Notes: a model not told the origin generated them from the sequence alone. Shown: positions 1-8,473, numbered from the stretch's first letter. The stretch is DNA of 64,000 nt from Bradyrhizobium sp. MOS002 (GCF_003020115.1 NZ_PYFX01000002.1:124001-188000), one strand, 5' to 3'. Program-made: numbers and translations.

Positions 1-342
1 GCCTGCCAAGGCAGCGCCGCCGTGTTCGACGGCCGCATGCGCTACGAGCTCAAGCTCGATTTCAAGCGCGTGGAAAACGTGAAGGCGGAGAAGGGCTATC
101 ACGGCCAGGTCGTGGTCTGCTCGCTGTATTTCGTGCCCATCGCCGGCTACATCCCCGACCGTCCGGTGATCAAATATCTCGCCGCCCAGCGCAACATCGA
201 GGTCGCGTTCGCGCCGATCGCCGGCACGCGCGTCCTGGTCCCGTTCTGGCTGAAAGTGCCGACCCCGCTCGGGCCGGCCATGCTGGAAGCCACGTCCTTC
301 ATCACCAGCGCCCAGCCGCCCAAGGTCGCGAAGACGCAGTAG
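1..342 (+). CDS. DUF3108 domain protein, C-terminal part (5' end outside window)
   Basis: The reading frame is open from base 1 to the TAG at 340-342, so only the last 113 residues are present and the true start lies upstream. The segment carries the beta-rich C-terminal half typical of DUF3108 proteins, including a VVCSLYFVPIAGY stretch and a closing ATSFI strand. DUF3108 members are usually exported proteins of unknown function in proteobacteria. The first in-frame GTG in the window (22-24) is not a credible start because homologous-looking sequence continues before it. No function beyond the family can be given. Confidence 0.75.
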   Translation, partial: ACQGSAAVFDGRMRYELKLDFKRVENVKAEKGYHGQVVVCSLYFVPIAGYIPDRPVIKYLAAQRNIEVAFAPIAGTRVLVPFWLKVPTPLGPAMLEATSFITSAQPPKVAKTQ

Positions 343-364
343 GCGTTGCCCCGGCCTCGCTGCC

Positions 365-443
365 GTAGCCCGGATGAAGCGAAGCGTAATCCGGGGTTCT
401 TCGCTTCGGCTCCCCGTATTCCGCTCCGCTCCATCCGGGCTAC
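365..443. repeat. Palindromic intergenic repeat, GTAGCCCGGATG family
   Basis: Terminal inverted arms GTAGCCCGGATG (365-376) and CATCCGGGCTAC (432-443) enclose two inner inverted segments (GAAGCGAAG..CTTCGCTTC). The whole would fold into a long stem. This layout matches the short palindromic elements scattered between genes in Bradyrhizobium. It follows the DUF3108 stop by 22 bp. Confidence 0.8.
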
Positions 444-832
444 GGCCCTGCCTTTTTAGCGAAAATAAAACCAAGCAATTTCAACGACATGCCTACTGTG
501 TATGGGGTTGTTTTCGCACTTTTTGTTTGGAGGGGGCCGAGGATCGGGGAATCCATTTGACTCCTCCCCGATTCTGATTCGACTCCGCGCCGTCCCCAGC
601 TTTAACGAATCCGCCACCGAAACGTCGCTTGTGCGGCGGGGCAAAACTCCATCTAGTGCAACCCAACAAGCCTCCCGCGACATCTTGCGTGAACGGAACA
701 GGACTCAAGGGGGAGTCAGCGATTCGGCCGCGATTCGTTCTCAACTCGTTCCGAAGCTTAAAGCCAACGGGAAAAGCGTCGCAAAGTGAGACAGTTGCGC
801 GGGATTTGGGGAGACTGCTCCCACACGCTCGG

Positions 833-936
833 TGTCATCGCCCGGCTTGACCGGGCGATCCAGTACGCCGAGGCGCCTGTGGTTGAGCGGAGAAGCCGCG
901 GCGTACTGGATGCCCCGGTCAAGCCGGGGCATGACA
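833..936. repeat. Palindromic intergenic repeat, TGTCATCGCCCGG family
   Basis: The arms TGTCATCGCCCGGCTTGACC and GGTCAAGCCGGGGCATGACA are near-perfect inverted copies, with inner inverted copies of ATCCAGTACGCCG. It is a second repeat family, distinct from the one at 365-443. It ends about 100 bp before the helicase start. Confidence 0.8.
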
Positions 937-1033
937 GCGGAGAAGCCGCAGCGAGGTGACTTCCAGGCGCTTCGCGCCACCGCCCCAAAACAGCACTGAC
1001 ATTCGCCCCAATCGCCATTACCTAATCCCCCAG

Positions 1034-4000
1034 ATGCCTTTTTCCTCCTCCCCCTTCGCTTCCGAGCGGCTCCCCGGCGCCGGCGTCACTGCGGTGCTCG
1101 GCCCCACCAACACCGGCAAGACCCATCTCGCCATCGAGCGGATGCTCGCGCATCCCTCCGGCATGATCGGGCTGCCGCTGCGCCTGCTCGCGCGCGAGGT
1201 CTACAACAAGATCGCCGCACGGGTCGGCCCCGATGCCGTCGCGCTCGTGACCGGCGAGGAGAAGATCAAGCCGAAATCGCCGCGCTACTGGGTCTCGACC
1301 GTCGAGGCGATGCCGCGGGATCTCGACGTCTCGTTCCTCGCCGTCGACGAGGTGCAGATCGCGTCTGATCTGGAACGCGGCCACGTCTTCACCGACCGCA
1401 TCCTCAACCGCCGCGGCCGCGACGAGACGCTGTTGCTGGGCGCTGCGACGATGCGTCCGATCATCGAGCGGCTGCTGCCGGGCGTCTCCATGATCACGCG
1501 GCCGCGCCTGTCGCAGCTGGAATTCGCCGGCGACCGCAAGATCACGCGGCAGCCGCGCCGCACCGCCATCGTCGCGTTCTCGGCCGACGAGGTCTACGCC
1601 ATCGCCGAGCTGATCCGGCGCCAGCATGGCGGTGCCGCCGTGGTGCTGGGCTCGCTGTCGCCGCGCACCCGCAATGCGCAGGTTGCGATGTTCCAGAACG
1701 GCGAGGTCGATTACCTCGTCGCCACCGACGCCGTCGGCATGGGCCTCAATCTCGACGTCGACCACGTCGCCTTCGCTTCCGACCGCAAGTACGACGGCTA
1801 CCAGTTCCGCCGCCTGACGCCGTCCGAATTCGCCCAGATCGCCGGCCGTGCCGGCCGCGCCACCCGCAACGGCACCTTCGGCACCACCGGCCGCTGCGCG
1901 CCGTTCGAGCCCGAGCTCGTCAATGCGCTGCAGAACCACACCTTCGATCCCGTGAAGGTTTTGCAATGGCGCAATTCGAAGCTGGATTTCGCTTCCCTCG
2001 GCGCGCTCCAGGTCTCGCTGAACCTGGCCCCCGGCCATGAGGCGCTGACGCGCGCGCCGATCGCTGAGGACATGCGCGTGCTCGACCACGCCGCCCGCGA
2101 CGCCGAGGTGCGCGATGTCGCGCATGGCAAGGACGCCGTGGAACGGCTGTGGGAGGCCTGCCAGATCCCGGACTACCGAAAACTATCGCCGGCCGCCCAT
2201 GCGGAGCTGGTCACGACGCTCTACGGCTTCCTGATGCGGAAGGGATGCATCCCCGACGCCTGGTTCAGGACCCAGATCGACCAGGCCGACCGCGTCGACG
2301 GCGATATCGACACGCTGTCGGCCCGGATCGCGCAGATTCGCACCTGGACCTTCGTCGCCAACCGCCCCGACTGGCTGAAAGACCCCGAGCGCTGGCAGGG
2401 GATCGCCCGCGAGGTCGAAAATAAATTATCGGATGCGCTCCATGAACGCTTGACTGAGCGTTTCGTTGATCGCCGGACCAGTGTATTGATGCGCCGCCTG
2501 CGGGAGAACACGAGCTTGAATACGGAAATCGGCAAGACCGGCGAAGTCATCGTCGAAGGCCATGTCATCGGCCGCCTCGATGGCTTCACCTTTGCACCGG
2601 ATGCGGCGGAAGCCGGCTCCGATGCGAAAGCGTTGCAGGCTGCAGCGCAGGCCGTGCTCGCCGGCGAGATCAACACGCGCGCCGAAAAACTAGGCAATGC
2701 GCCGGACGAGCAGTTCGTGCTGACCTCGGAAGGCATCATCCGCTGGACCGGCGACGCCGTGGCGCGGCTGTCTGCCGCAGAGGACGCGCTGCATCCGCGC
2801 ATCCGCATCATCTCCGACGAACGCCTCACGGGCGCTCCCCGGGACAAGGTGCAGGCCCGGCTCGACCTCTGGCTCAAGACGCATATCGAAAAGCTGCTCG
2901 GGCCGCTGTTCGAGCTCAGCAAGGCCGAGGACGTCACCGGCATCGCCCGCGGTATCGCCTATCAGCTCGTCGAGGCGCTCGGCGTGCTGGAGCGCCCGAA
3001 GATCGCCAACGAGCTGAAGGACCTCGATCAGCCCTCGCGCGCGACCTTGCGCAAATACGGCGTCCGCTTCGGCGCCTATCACCTCTATTTCCCCGGCCTG
3101 CTCAAGCCGGCCGGGCGTGCGCTGGCCGCGCTGCTCTGGGCGCTGAAGCAGGACAATGTCGATCCCTCCGCGCTGTCGGGCGCGCAGCATCTGGCGAGCT
3201 CCGGCCGCACCTCGTTCCCGGTCGACAAGCAGCTGCCGCGCGATGCCTATCGCGTGCTCGGCTACAAGCAGGCCGGCGAGCGCGCCGTGCGCGTCGACAT
3301 CCTGGAGCGCTTGGCCGATTTGATCCGTCCGGCGCTGGCCTGGCGCGAGAATGCGTCCGGCGAAAAGCCCGCCGGTGCCTTCGACGGCCGCAGTTTTGTC
3401 GTGACGCAGGCGATGACGTCGCTCACCGGTTCGGCCGGCGAAGACTTCGCATCCGTGCTGCGTGCGCTCGGCTATCGCATGGACAAGCGCCCGCCGCTGC
3501 CGGTAAAGCCCGCCGCGGCTGTTGCCGACGCGGCTGTTGTTGAAGCCTCCGGCGAAGAGACGCAAGCAACCGAAACGCCGGTCGAGGACGCCGCAGCGCC
3601 CGCCGACACCGCGATCGAAGCCGCCGCCGAGCCCGTCACCGTCGAAGACGCGCCCGGCATGGAGCAGCACGACGAGCCGGCGCACGACGAGCCGGCGCTT
3701 GAGGCTTCCGTCACGCCGGAAGACGCTCCCGGCATCGCGCCACCTGCGGAAGAGGCTGCGGCACCCGTTGAAGCTGCTGAGGCCGCTCCCGCCGAAACTG
3801 CGCCTGACGAAACTGCGCCTGCCGAGACTGCTGCAACCGAAGCCGCTGCGTCGGCCGATGCGCCTGCGGAGGCCGCGGCCACGCCGGCTGAGCCCGAGCT
3901 CATCGAAGTCTGGCGTCCCGCCGGCCGTCACGACGATCGCAAGCCGCGCCACGAGCGCCATCGCAACCAGCGTCACCAGCCGCGTCCGCAGGCGGCTGCT

Positions 4001-4441
4001 GAAGCCGGCACCGCGCCTGCCGAAGGCGAAGCCGCGCCTGCCGCCGACGGCGAGAAGCGCGGTGAGCGTCATCGTCATGGCGGCGGTCATCGTCGCGATT
4101 CCGGTCGCGATGGCGGCAGGGACTTCCGCAAGCCGCGCGAAGGTGGCGGCGAAGCCGCGCCGCGTCCCGAGGGCCGCGACGACAAGAACCGCCGCTTCGA
4201 GGGCAAGAATGGCGGCAACAAGGACCGCGACAACAAGGGCAAGTTCGGCGGCGATCGCGACAAGGGCCGCGACAACCGTGGCCGCGACCGCGACAAGGGT
4301 CGCGACCGCCAGGGCGGACCGTCGCTGCGCCCCTACGCATCGAGCGCCACCCCGCGCGAGCGCGATCGTCCGGTCGATCCGAACTCGCCCTTCGCGAAGC
4401 TCGCTGCGCTGAAGGAGCAGCTGTCCGGGCGTAAGGAGTGA
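1034..4441 (+). CDS. Suv3-like superfamily 2 RNA/DNA helicase with long disordered C-terminal tail
   Basis: 1135-residue ATP-dependent helicase. Visible motifs are Walker A GPTNTGKT (residues 23-30), Walker B DEVQ (105-108), motif III LGAATMRP, and motif VI QIAGRAGR (268-275) after DAVGMGLNLD. This set is typical of the mitochondrial Suv3/alphaproteobacterial helicase group. From about residue 820 the protein turns low-complexity, first Ala/Glu/Pro-rich and then Arg/Asp/Gly/Lys-rich. That is an acidic-then-basic tail likely to bind RNA or partner proteins. I chose ATG 1034 because the family-like sequence begins there; an in-frame GTG at 956 would add 26 unrelated residues near the repeat. 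The S4 gene follows after 4 bp, so the pair is probably co-transcribed. Role inferred: RNA remodelling or turnover. Confidence 0.9.
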   Translation: MPFSSSPFASERLPGAGVTAVLGPTNTGKTHLAIERMLAHPSGMIGLPLRLLAREVYNKIAARVGPDAVALVTGEEKIKPKSPRYWVSTVEAMPRDLDVSFLAVDEVQIASDLERGHVFTDRILNRRGRDETLLLGAATMRPIIERLLPGVSMITRPRLSQLEFAGDRKITRQPRRTAIVAFSADEVYAIAELIRRQHGGAAVVLGSLSPRTRNAQVAMFQNGEVDYLVATDAVGMGLNLDVDHVAFASDRKYDGYQFRRLTPSEFAQIAGRAGRATRNGTFGTTGRCAPFEPELVNALQNHTFDPVKVLQWRNSKLDFASLGALQVSLNLAPGHEALTRAPIAEDMRVLDHAARDAEVRDVAHGKDAVERLWEACQIPDYRKLSPAAHAELVTTLYGFLMRKGCIPDAWFRTQIDQADRVDGDIDTLSARIAQIRTWTFVANRPDWLKDPERWQGIAREVENKLSDALHERLTERFVDRRTSVLMRRLRENTSLNTEIGKTGEVIVEGHVIGRLDGFTFAPDAAEAGSDAKALQAAAQAVLAGEINTRAEKLGNAPDEQFVLTSEGIIRWTGDAVARLSAAEDALHPRIRIISDERLTGAPRDKVQARLDLWLKTHIEKLLGPLFELSKAEDVTGIARGIAYQLVEALGVLERPKIANELKDLDQPSRATLRKYGVRFGAYHLYFPGLLKPAGRALAALLWALKQDNVDPSALSGAQHLASSGRTSFPVDKQLPRDAYRVLGYKQAGERAVRVDILERLADLIRPALAWRENASGEKPAGAFDGRSFVVTQAMTSLTGSAGEDFASVLRALGYRMDKRPPLPVKPAAAVADAAVVEASGEETQATETPVEDAAAPADTAIEAAAEPVTVEDAPGMEQHDEPAHDEPALEASVTPEDAPGIAPPAEEAAAPVEAAEAAPAETAPDETAPAETAATEAAASADAPAEAAATPAEPELIEVWRPAGRHDDRKPRHERHRNQRHQPRPQAAAEAGTAPAEGEAAPAADGEKRGERHRHGGGHRRDSGRDGGRDFRKPREGGGEAAPRPEGRDDKNRRFEGKNGGNKDRDNKGKFGGDRDKGRDNRGRDRDKGRDRQGGPSLRPYASSATPRERDRPVDPNSPFAKLAALKEQLSGRKE

Positions 4442-4445
4442 GCCC

Positions 4446-4733
4446 ACGACCGAGCGGCAGCGCATCGACAAATGGCTGTGGCACGCGCGGGTGGTGAAGG
4501 CACGCACCTCCGCGGCCGAGCTCGTCGAGTCCGGTCATGTTCGCGTCAACGGCGCACGCGAGAAATCGCGGGGGCATGCGATCAAGATCGGCGACGTGCT
4601 CACCATCGCGCTCGATCGCACCGTGCGCGTCTTGAAAGTCACCGCCTTCAACGAGCGCCGCGGCGATGCCGCCTCGGCCCGTGTGCTCTACGAAGAGCTC
4701 AGCGAAGGCCACCCGAATTCTCAGCGCAATTAA
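4446..4733 (+). CDS. S4-domain RNA-binding protein (Hsp15/RqcP-like), apparent ACG start
   Basis: 95-residue protein with an S4 RNA-binding fold: RIDKWLWHARVVKART at the N-terminus, then GHVRVNG and HAIKIGDVLTIAL. Small S4 proteins of this type bind structured rRNA or stalled 50S subunits; that role here is family inference. No ATG, GTG or TTG precedes the S4 core in this frame. The frame opens after a TGA at 4410-4412, and the first standard start is GTG 4491, which would delete the first helix of the domain. An ACG at 4446 sits 7 nt after AAGGAG (4433-4438), ideal Shine-Dalgarno spacing, and would give ACG-ACC-GAG-CGG, like MTER in relatives. Either the start is a rare ACG or an ATG was mutated. 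Confidence 0.82.
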   Translation, partial: TTERQRIDKWLWHARVVKARTSAAELVESGHVRVNGAREKSRGHAIKIGDVLTIALDRTVRVLKVTAFNERRGDAASARVLYEELSEGHPNSQRN

Positions 4734-4748
4734 TTGCGCTTTGAATTC
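4715..4748. terminator. 34-bp near-perfect palindrome over the S4 stop codon
   Basis: The core AGCGCAATTAATTGCGCT (4723-4740) is a perfect 18-nt palindrome containing the TAA stop at 4731. It is flanked on both sides by GAATTC, giving a 34-nt palindrome with only two mismatched pairs. It may act as a transcription terminator or as a protein-binding site. The following sequence is T-rich but has no clean T-run. Confidence 0.5.
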
Positions 4749-4865
4749 ATTTCTTGGTCGATCAAGCGCATAAAGCCGTCATGATCGACCGTTCCTGAGC
4801 TTGCGGCGCCGGGCCATCCGCGCTACGCAAGCCGCGACTTTTAAAAGAGCTTTTCGGAGCGTTGG

Positions 4866-5204
4866 ATGACTTACGTCGTCACTGAAGCCTGCATCAAGTG
4901 CAAGTACACCGACTGCGTCGAGGTCTGCCCGGTCGACTGTTTCTACGAGGGCGAGAACATGCTCGTCATCCATCCTGACGAGTGCATCGATTGCGGCGTG
5001 TGCGAGCCGGAATGCCCCGCCGATGCCATCAAGCCGGATACGGAACCGGGCCTGGAAAAGTGGCTCACGGTCAACGCCGACTACGCCAAGAGCTGGCCGA
5101 ACATCACCCAGAAGAAAGAATCACCTGCCGACGCCAAGGATTTCGACGGCATGGAGGGCAAGTTCGACAAGTATTTCTCGGCGAACCCCGGCTCCGGCGA
5201 CTAA
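4866..5204 (+). CDS. fdxA: 7Fe-type ferredoxin FdxA
   Basis: 112-residue soluble electron carrier with one [3Fe-4S] and one [4Fe-4S] cluster, as in Azotobacter-type ferredoxin I. Cysteines are arranged as C9-x2-C12-x4-C17-x3-CP, with an extra C25, followed by the second set [12 protein letters not shown]. The C-terminal extension after the cluster domain (about residues 60-112, including WPNITQKKE) is usual for the alphaproteobacterial family. ATG 4866 is preceded by GGAG. The gene stands alone between the S4 palindrome and the CarD promoter. A weak hairpin (CGGCG 5230-5234 with CGCCG 5239-5243) follows the stop. The physiological partner is not evident. Confidence 0.93.
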   Translation: MTYVVTEACIKCKYTDCVEVCPVDCFYEGENMLVIHPDECIDCGVCEPECPADAIKPDTEPGLEKWLTVNADYAKSWPNITQKKESPADAKDFDGMEGKFDKYFSANPGSGD

Positions 5205-5271
5205 TTCGGGCCAAACTTAACCCTAATAGCGGCGTTACCGCCGAAAACCAGCCCTTAAGACCCCTAAATCA

Positions 5272-5299
5272 TTGATTTTTGCGGGAAATGTGCTATATT
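5272..5299 (+). promoter_or_regulatory. Probable sigma-70-type promoter of carD
   Basis: TTGATT (5272-5277), a 16-nt spacer and TATATT (5294-5299) resemble the -35/-10 consensus at 4/6 and 5/6 positions. Transcription would begin near 5306, about 45 nt before the earliest possible CarD start. The AT-rich patch stands out from the surrounding GC-rich DNA. Confidence 0.55.
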
Positions 5300-5350
5300 G
5301 GGCACATTGAGCCGAACCCTGGTTAGCCCCGTCGGCCCCGTTGGGTTCCC

Positions 5351-6391
5351 GTGAAACCAAATGTCGAACAGGGGCGTGGCAGTTTCCGCGCGCAGGCTGT
5401 GTCACAGAAAACGCGTAAAAAGAGTACTTCAGCGAAGGCTTCCCATAAGGACGCCAAGAAAGTCGCCGCGGCCAGCCGTAGCGCATCCAAGGGTCGGACC
5501 GCGACGAAGGCGCCGGCTGCAAAGTCCTCGAAGAACAAAAGAAGCGCAATGCCTAACAAGACTGCCAAGCCGGCCGCGAAAGCGACCGTTGCCAAGCCTG
5601 TTGCCGCCAAGCCTGCCGCCAAGCCCGCTGTTTCCAAGGCACCCGCTGCCAAGGCTCCCGCTGCCAAGCCCGCCGCGCCGAAGGCTCCTGTTGCTGCTGC
5701 GCCTGCCAAGGCTCCCGTCGCTGCCGCCAAGCCGGCCGTGAAGCCTGCGGCTGTTGCGCCGAAGGTCGAGGAAAAGAAGGTCGTGACCCAGCGTCAGGGC
5801 TTCAAGGCCAACGAATTCGTCGTCTATCCCGCTCACGGCGTCGGCCAGATCCTGGCCATCGAGGAGCAGGAGATCGCCGGCGCGAAGCTCGAGCTGTTCG
5901 TCATCAACTTCATCAAGGACAAGATGACGCTGCGCGTGCCGACCGCCAAGGTCGCCAATGTCGGCATGCGCAAGCTGTCCGAGCCCGCGCTGGTGAAGCG
6001 TGCGCTCGAGACCCTCAAGGGCCGTGCCCGCGTCAAGCGCACCATGTGGTCGCGCCGTGCCCAGGAATACGAAGCGAAGATCAATTCGGGCGACATCGTC
6101 GCGATCGCGGAAGTCGTGCGCGACCTCTATCGCTCCGAGTCGCAGCCCGAGCAGTCCTACAGCGAACGCCAGCTCTATGAAGCCGCGCTCGACCGTCTCT
6201 CCCGCGAGATCGCGGTGGTGCAGCACTCGACCGAGACCGAAGCGGTCAAGGAGATCGAGGCCCAGCTCGCCAAGAGTCCGCGCCGCACCGGCGCCAAGTC
6301 CGAAGCCGCCGAAGGCGAGTCCGATACGGACGCCGAGGGCGACAGCGACGAGACCGATGGCGGCGCCACGGTCGCCGACGAGGCCGCGTAA
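5351..6391 (+). CDS. carD: CarD-family transcription regulator with Lys/Ala-rich N-terminal tail
   Basis: CarD proteins bind the RNA polymerase beta subunit and stabilise open promoter complexes. The CarD RNA-polymerase-interacting domain starts near QGFKANEFVVYPAHGVGQI (about residues 150-170 of the longest frame), followed by the helical DNA-binding part (RALETLKGRARVK, EVVRDLYRSE, ALDRLSREIAVV) and an acidic tail. In front of it lies an unusual basic region: first KKSTSAKASHKDAKKVA-like sequence, then repeated KPAAK/KAPAAK units resembling a histone H1 tail. GTG 5351 is the longest start. GTG 5399 and ATG 5549 are in-frame alternatives, and ATG 5549 gives 280 residues. I kept the long form because the basic composition continues upstream of 5549 and the predicted transcript covers it. 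The start is uncertain. Confidence 0.88.
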   Translation: MKPNVEQGRGSFRAQAVSQKTRKKSTSAKASHKDAKKVAAASRSASKGRTATKAPAAKSSKNKRSAMPNKTAKPAAKATVAKPVAAKPAAKPAVSKAPAAKAPAAKPAAPKAPVAAAPAKAPVAAAKPAVKPAAVAPKVEEKKVVTQRQGFKANEFVVYPAHGVGQILAIEEQEIAGAKLELFVINFIKDKMTLRVPTAKVANVGMRKLSEPALVKRALETLKGRARVKRTMWSRRAQEYEAKINSGDIVAIAEVVRDLYRSESQPEQSYSERQLYEAALDRLSREIAVVQHSTETEAVKEIEAQLAKSPRRTGAKSEAAEGESDTDAEGDSDETDGGATVADEAA

Positions 6392-6420
6392 GCGTCTCCC
6401 GCGTTCATCGCAACAGATCA

Positions 6421-6450
6421 AAAGCCCGGCCGGTTGGCCGGGCTTTTTTT
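6421..6450 (+). terminator. Rho-independent terminator of carD
   Basis: AAGCCCGGCC pairs with GGCCGGGCTT around a GGTT loop, followed directly by a run of seven T. This is a textbook intrinsic terminator 30 bp after the carD stop. Confidence 0.93.
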
Positions 6451-6477
6451 GGCGCGCCGGCTGATCTTGCTCAGTCC

Positions 6478-6557
6478 GTAGGGTGGGTCAGCCGAACGCG
6501 TAACCCACCATGCTGCCGCAAAGAAGTGGTGGGTTACGCTTCGCTAACCCAACCTGC
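6478..6557. repeat. Palindromic intergenic repeat, GTAGGGTGGGT family
   Basis: The left part GTAGGGTGGGTCAGCCGAAC and the right part GCTTCGCTAACCCAACCTGC are imperfect inverted copies. GTAACCCACC and GGTGGGTTAC are inner arms. It lies in the convergent gap between the carD terminator and the end of regR. Confidence 0.78.
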
Positions 6558-6570
6558 AAAGTTGACCAAC

Positions 6571-7104
6571 CTACTTCACCGGCCGCTTCTCGAGCTTCCG
6601 CGCCAGCGTCCGACGGTGCATCCCGAGCCGTCTTGCGGCTTCCGAGATGTTGAAGTCGGTCTCGATCAGCGTCTGGTGGATGCGTTCCCATTCCAGCGTT
6701 TTGATCGATGTCGGCCGGGCGTCGAGCGCGACCTCGGCATTGCCTGCGGCCTTGTTGAAGGCGGCCTCGATGTCGTCGGTGTTCGAGGGCTTTGCCAGAT
6801 AGTGGCATGCGCCGAGCTTGATGGCTTCGACCGCGGTGGAGATGCTGGCAAAGCCCGTCAGCACCACGATCAGCATCTCCGGATCGTGCGTATGCAAAAG
6901 CTCGACGCAGGCCAGCCCCGAGGCGCCGCCGAGCTTGAGGTCGACGACGGCATAGCCGAACGATCGCTCCTCCAGGACTTTCCGCACGTCCTCGATCGAG
7001 GCGGCGAGCACGACCTCGTAGTCGCGGCGTTCGAACGAACGCTTCAGGGTGCGGGCGAAGCCGGCATCGTCCTCGACGACGATGAGCGAACGGTCAGGTG
7101 TCAA
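6571..7104 (-). CDS. regR: RegR/ActR/PrrA-family response regulator
   Basis: 177-residue two-component regulator. The receiver domain has the acidic pocket VEDD, phospho-acceptor D55 (VVDLKLGG), T83 and K105 (YLAKPS). The C-terminal Fis-like helix-turn-helix (NISEAARRLGMHRRTLARKL) is the signature of the RegA/PrrA/ActR/RegR group, which controls respiration, carbon and nitrogen fixation genes in response to redox state. The start is TTG at 7104, overlapping the kinase stop by 11 nt. The residues that follow (TPDRSLIVVEDD) give the usual length. It is the last gene of the cyoABCD-SURF1-regSR run. Confidence 0.93.
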   Translation of the reverse strand: MTPDRSLIVVEDDAGFARTLKRSFERRDYEVVLAASIEDVRKVLEERSFGYAVVDLKLGGASGLACVELLHTHDPEMLIVVLTGFASISTAVEAIKLGACHYLAKPSNTDDIEAAFNKAAGNAEVALDARPTSIKTLEWERIHQTLIETDFNISEAARRLGMHRRTLARKLEKRPVK

Positions 7105-8473
7105 AGCTGCCTCCGATCGCGAGCGTTGCGAGCGGCAGCGTGAGGCGGACCGTAGCGCCGCGCTTCCTGTGGTTCGCGGCGGTCACACTGCCGCCGAGCT
7201 TGCGCACCACGTTCACGACGAGGAACAGGCCGAGCCCACCGCCGGCGCGCCCCTTGCTCGACTGATAGGGCTTTCCGAGCTGTGCCAGCATCTCCGGCGC
7301 AAAGCCGGGGCCGCGATCGCTGATCGACAGCACGAGGTTGTCGCCCTCGCGCTCGGCAACGAGCTCGACCCAGTCGCGCGAGACCTCGTAGGCGTTGTCG
7401 AGCACGTTGAAGATCACCTGCTTCAGCGCGACGTCCGAGACGATCGCGACGTCCTCGCCGAAGGTGTTGACGAAATACAGCGTGCGCGCCGAGCGCGCGT
7501 CGCGCCACTCTTCCACCAGCGCGGTGACGAAAGCCGCCACCGTCGTCGGCGACGATCCCTCGCCGCGGGCTTCACCCGCCGACACCAGGATGCCTGTCAC
7601 GATCGACTTGCAGCGTTGCAGCGAGGTCTCCATCTCCGCGAGATCCTCGGCCAGTTCCTGATCGGCGGCGAGGTCGGGCATGCGGCGCCAATCGCCGAGG
7701 ATGACCGAGAGCGAGGCGAGCGGCGTGCCGAGCTCGTGAGCCGCGCCGGAGGCGAGCAGGCCCATGCGCACGATATGATCCTGCTCGGCGGCATGCTGGC
7801 GCAGCGCCGCCAGATGCGCGTCGCGCTCGCGCAAATTCCTGTTGATGCGGGTGACGAACACCACCAGCAGCACGGCATTGAGCACGAAGCCCAGCAGCAT
7901 GCCGGCAACCGTGAGCGTATAGGTCTCGCTCAGCGGGTTCGGCGGCAGATCGAGCGGCCGGTAGGCGACGGTCAGCCAGACGAAGCTCGCGCAGGTCAGC
8001 GCGACCAGCGACCAGGTCGAGCGGCCATCGAGCAGCACCGCGCCCAGCGTCACCTGGAGCAGGAACAGCGAGGTGAAGGGATTGGTGGCGCCGCCGCTGA
8101 GGTAAAGCTGCGCGGTCAGCGCGGCGACGTCCAGCATGAGGGCGACCAGCAGCTCGTTGTTGGTGATCGCGGCGCGATGGCGCACCCAGACCAGGCTGGA
8201 GATGTTGAGAAATATCAGTGCGCCGATCACCGCGCCCATGCGGGTAAGGGGCAGGGGAATGCCGAGCCAGACATGCACGCCGCCGATGGTCACGATCTGG
8301 CCTACCACTGCGGTCCAGCGCAGCTGGATCAGCAGCGCCATGTTCTTGCGGTTGGTCTCGTCGTCGGTCGGCGCAGCGCCGATCAGCTCGCTGCGCGCGT
8401 CCGCCTGCGATTGCAGTGTGACGGCGTCATGCGTCCTTCCGTCGTCAGGTGGGCTCGACGATCGTTCCAGCAT
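7094..8473 (-). CDS. regS: RegS/RegB/ActS-type redox-sensing membrane histidine kinase
   Basis: 460 residues: about six membrane helices in the first 210 residues, then a cytoplasmic kinase core. The heptapeptide GGATNPF (residues 127-133) matches the GGxxNPF quinone-binding motif of RegB/PrrB. The H-box HELGTP has H246 as phosphorylation site. C288 in QRCKSIV corresponds in position to the redox-active cysteine of RegB. N-box NVLDNAYE and G-boxes DRGPGFAPE and GGGLGLFLV complete the ATPase domain. I start at ATG 8473 rather than the longer frame because upstream residues are not family-like and lie inside the SURF1 gene; the overlap with SURF1 is 29 nt. Inferred role: phosphorylates RegR according to quinone pool and oxygen status. 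Confidence 0.93.
   Translation of the reverse strand: MLERSSSPPDDGRTHDAVTLQSQADARSELIGAAPTDDETNRKNMALLIQLRWTAVVGQIVTIGGVHVWLGIPLPLTRMGAVIGALIFLNISSLVWVRHRAAITNNELLVALMLDVAALTAQLYLSGGATNPFTSLFLLQVTLGAVLLDGRSTWSLVALTCASFVWLTVAYRPLDLPPNPLSETYTLTVAGMLLGFVLNAVLLVVFVTRINRNLRERDAHLAALRQHAAEQDHIVRMGLLASGAAHELGTPLASLSVILGDWRRMPDLAADQELAEDLAEMETSLQRCKSIVTGILVSAGEARGEGSSPTTVAAFVTALVEEWRDARSARTLYFVNTFGEDVAIVSDVALKQVIFNVLDNAYEVSRDWVELVAEREGDNLVLSISDRGPGFAPEMLAQLGKPYQSSKGRAGGGLGLFLVVNVVRKLGGSVTAANHRKRGATVRLTLPLATLAIGGSFDT

Larger units (their letters stand above)
343..1033. other. 691-bp intergenic region with two palindromic repeats
   Basis: No coding frame here has convincing codon bias. The region holds two long palindromic elements (365-443 and 833-936). 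Between them is an AT-richer stretch (about 455-560) with a small hairpin, ATCGGGGA at 543-550 pairing with TCCCCGAT at 567-574. That hairpin could end transcription of the upstream gene but has no T-tract. Short open frames on both strands are fragments of the repeats or chance. Confidence 0.6.

Noticed and set aside
374-577. Short plus-strand frames in the first intergenic region
   Set aside because: They run through palindromic repeats and have no ribosome site.
2690-4507. 605-codon open frame on the minus strand
   Set aside because: It is the mirror of the GC-rich helicase gene; the composition is Arg/Gly/Ala without domains, and the helicase on the other strand is clear.
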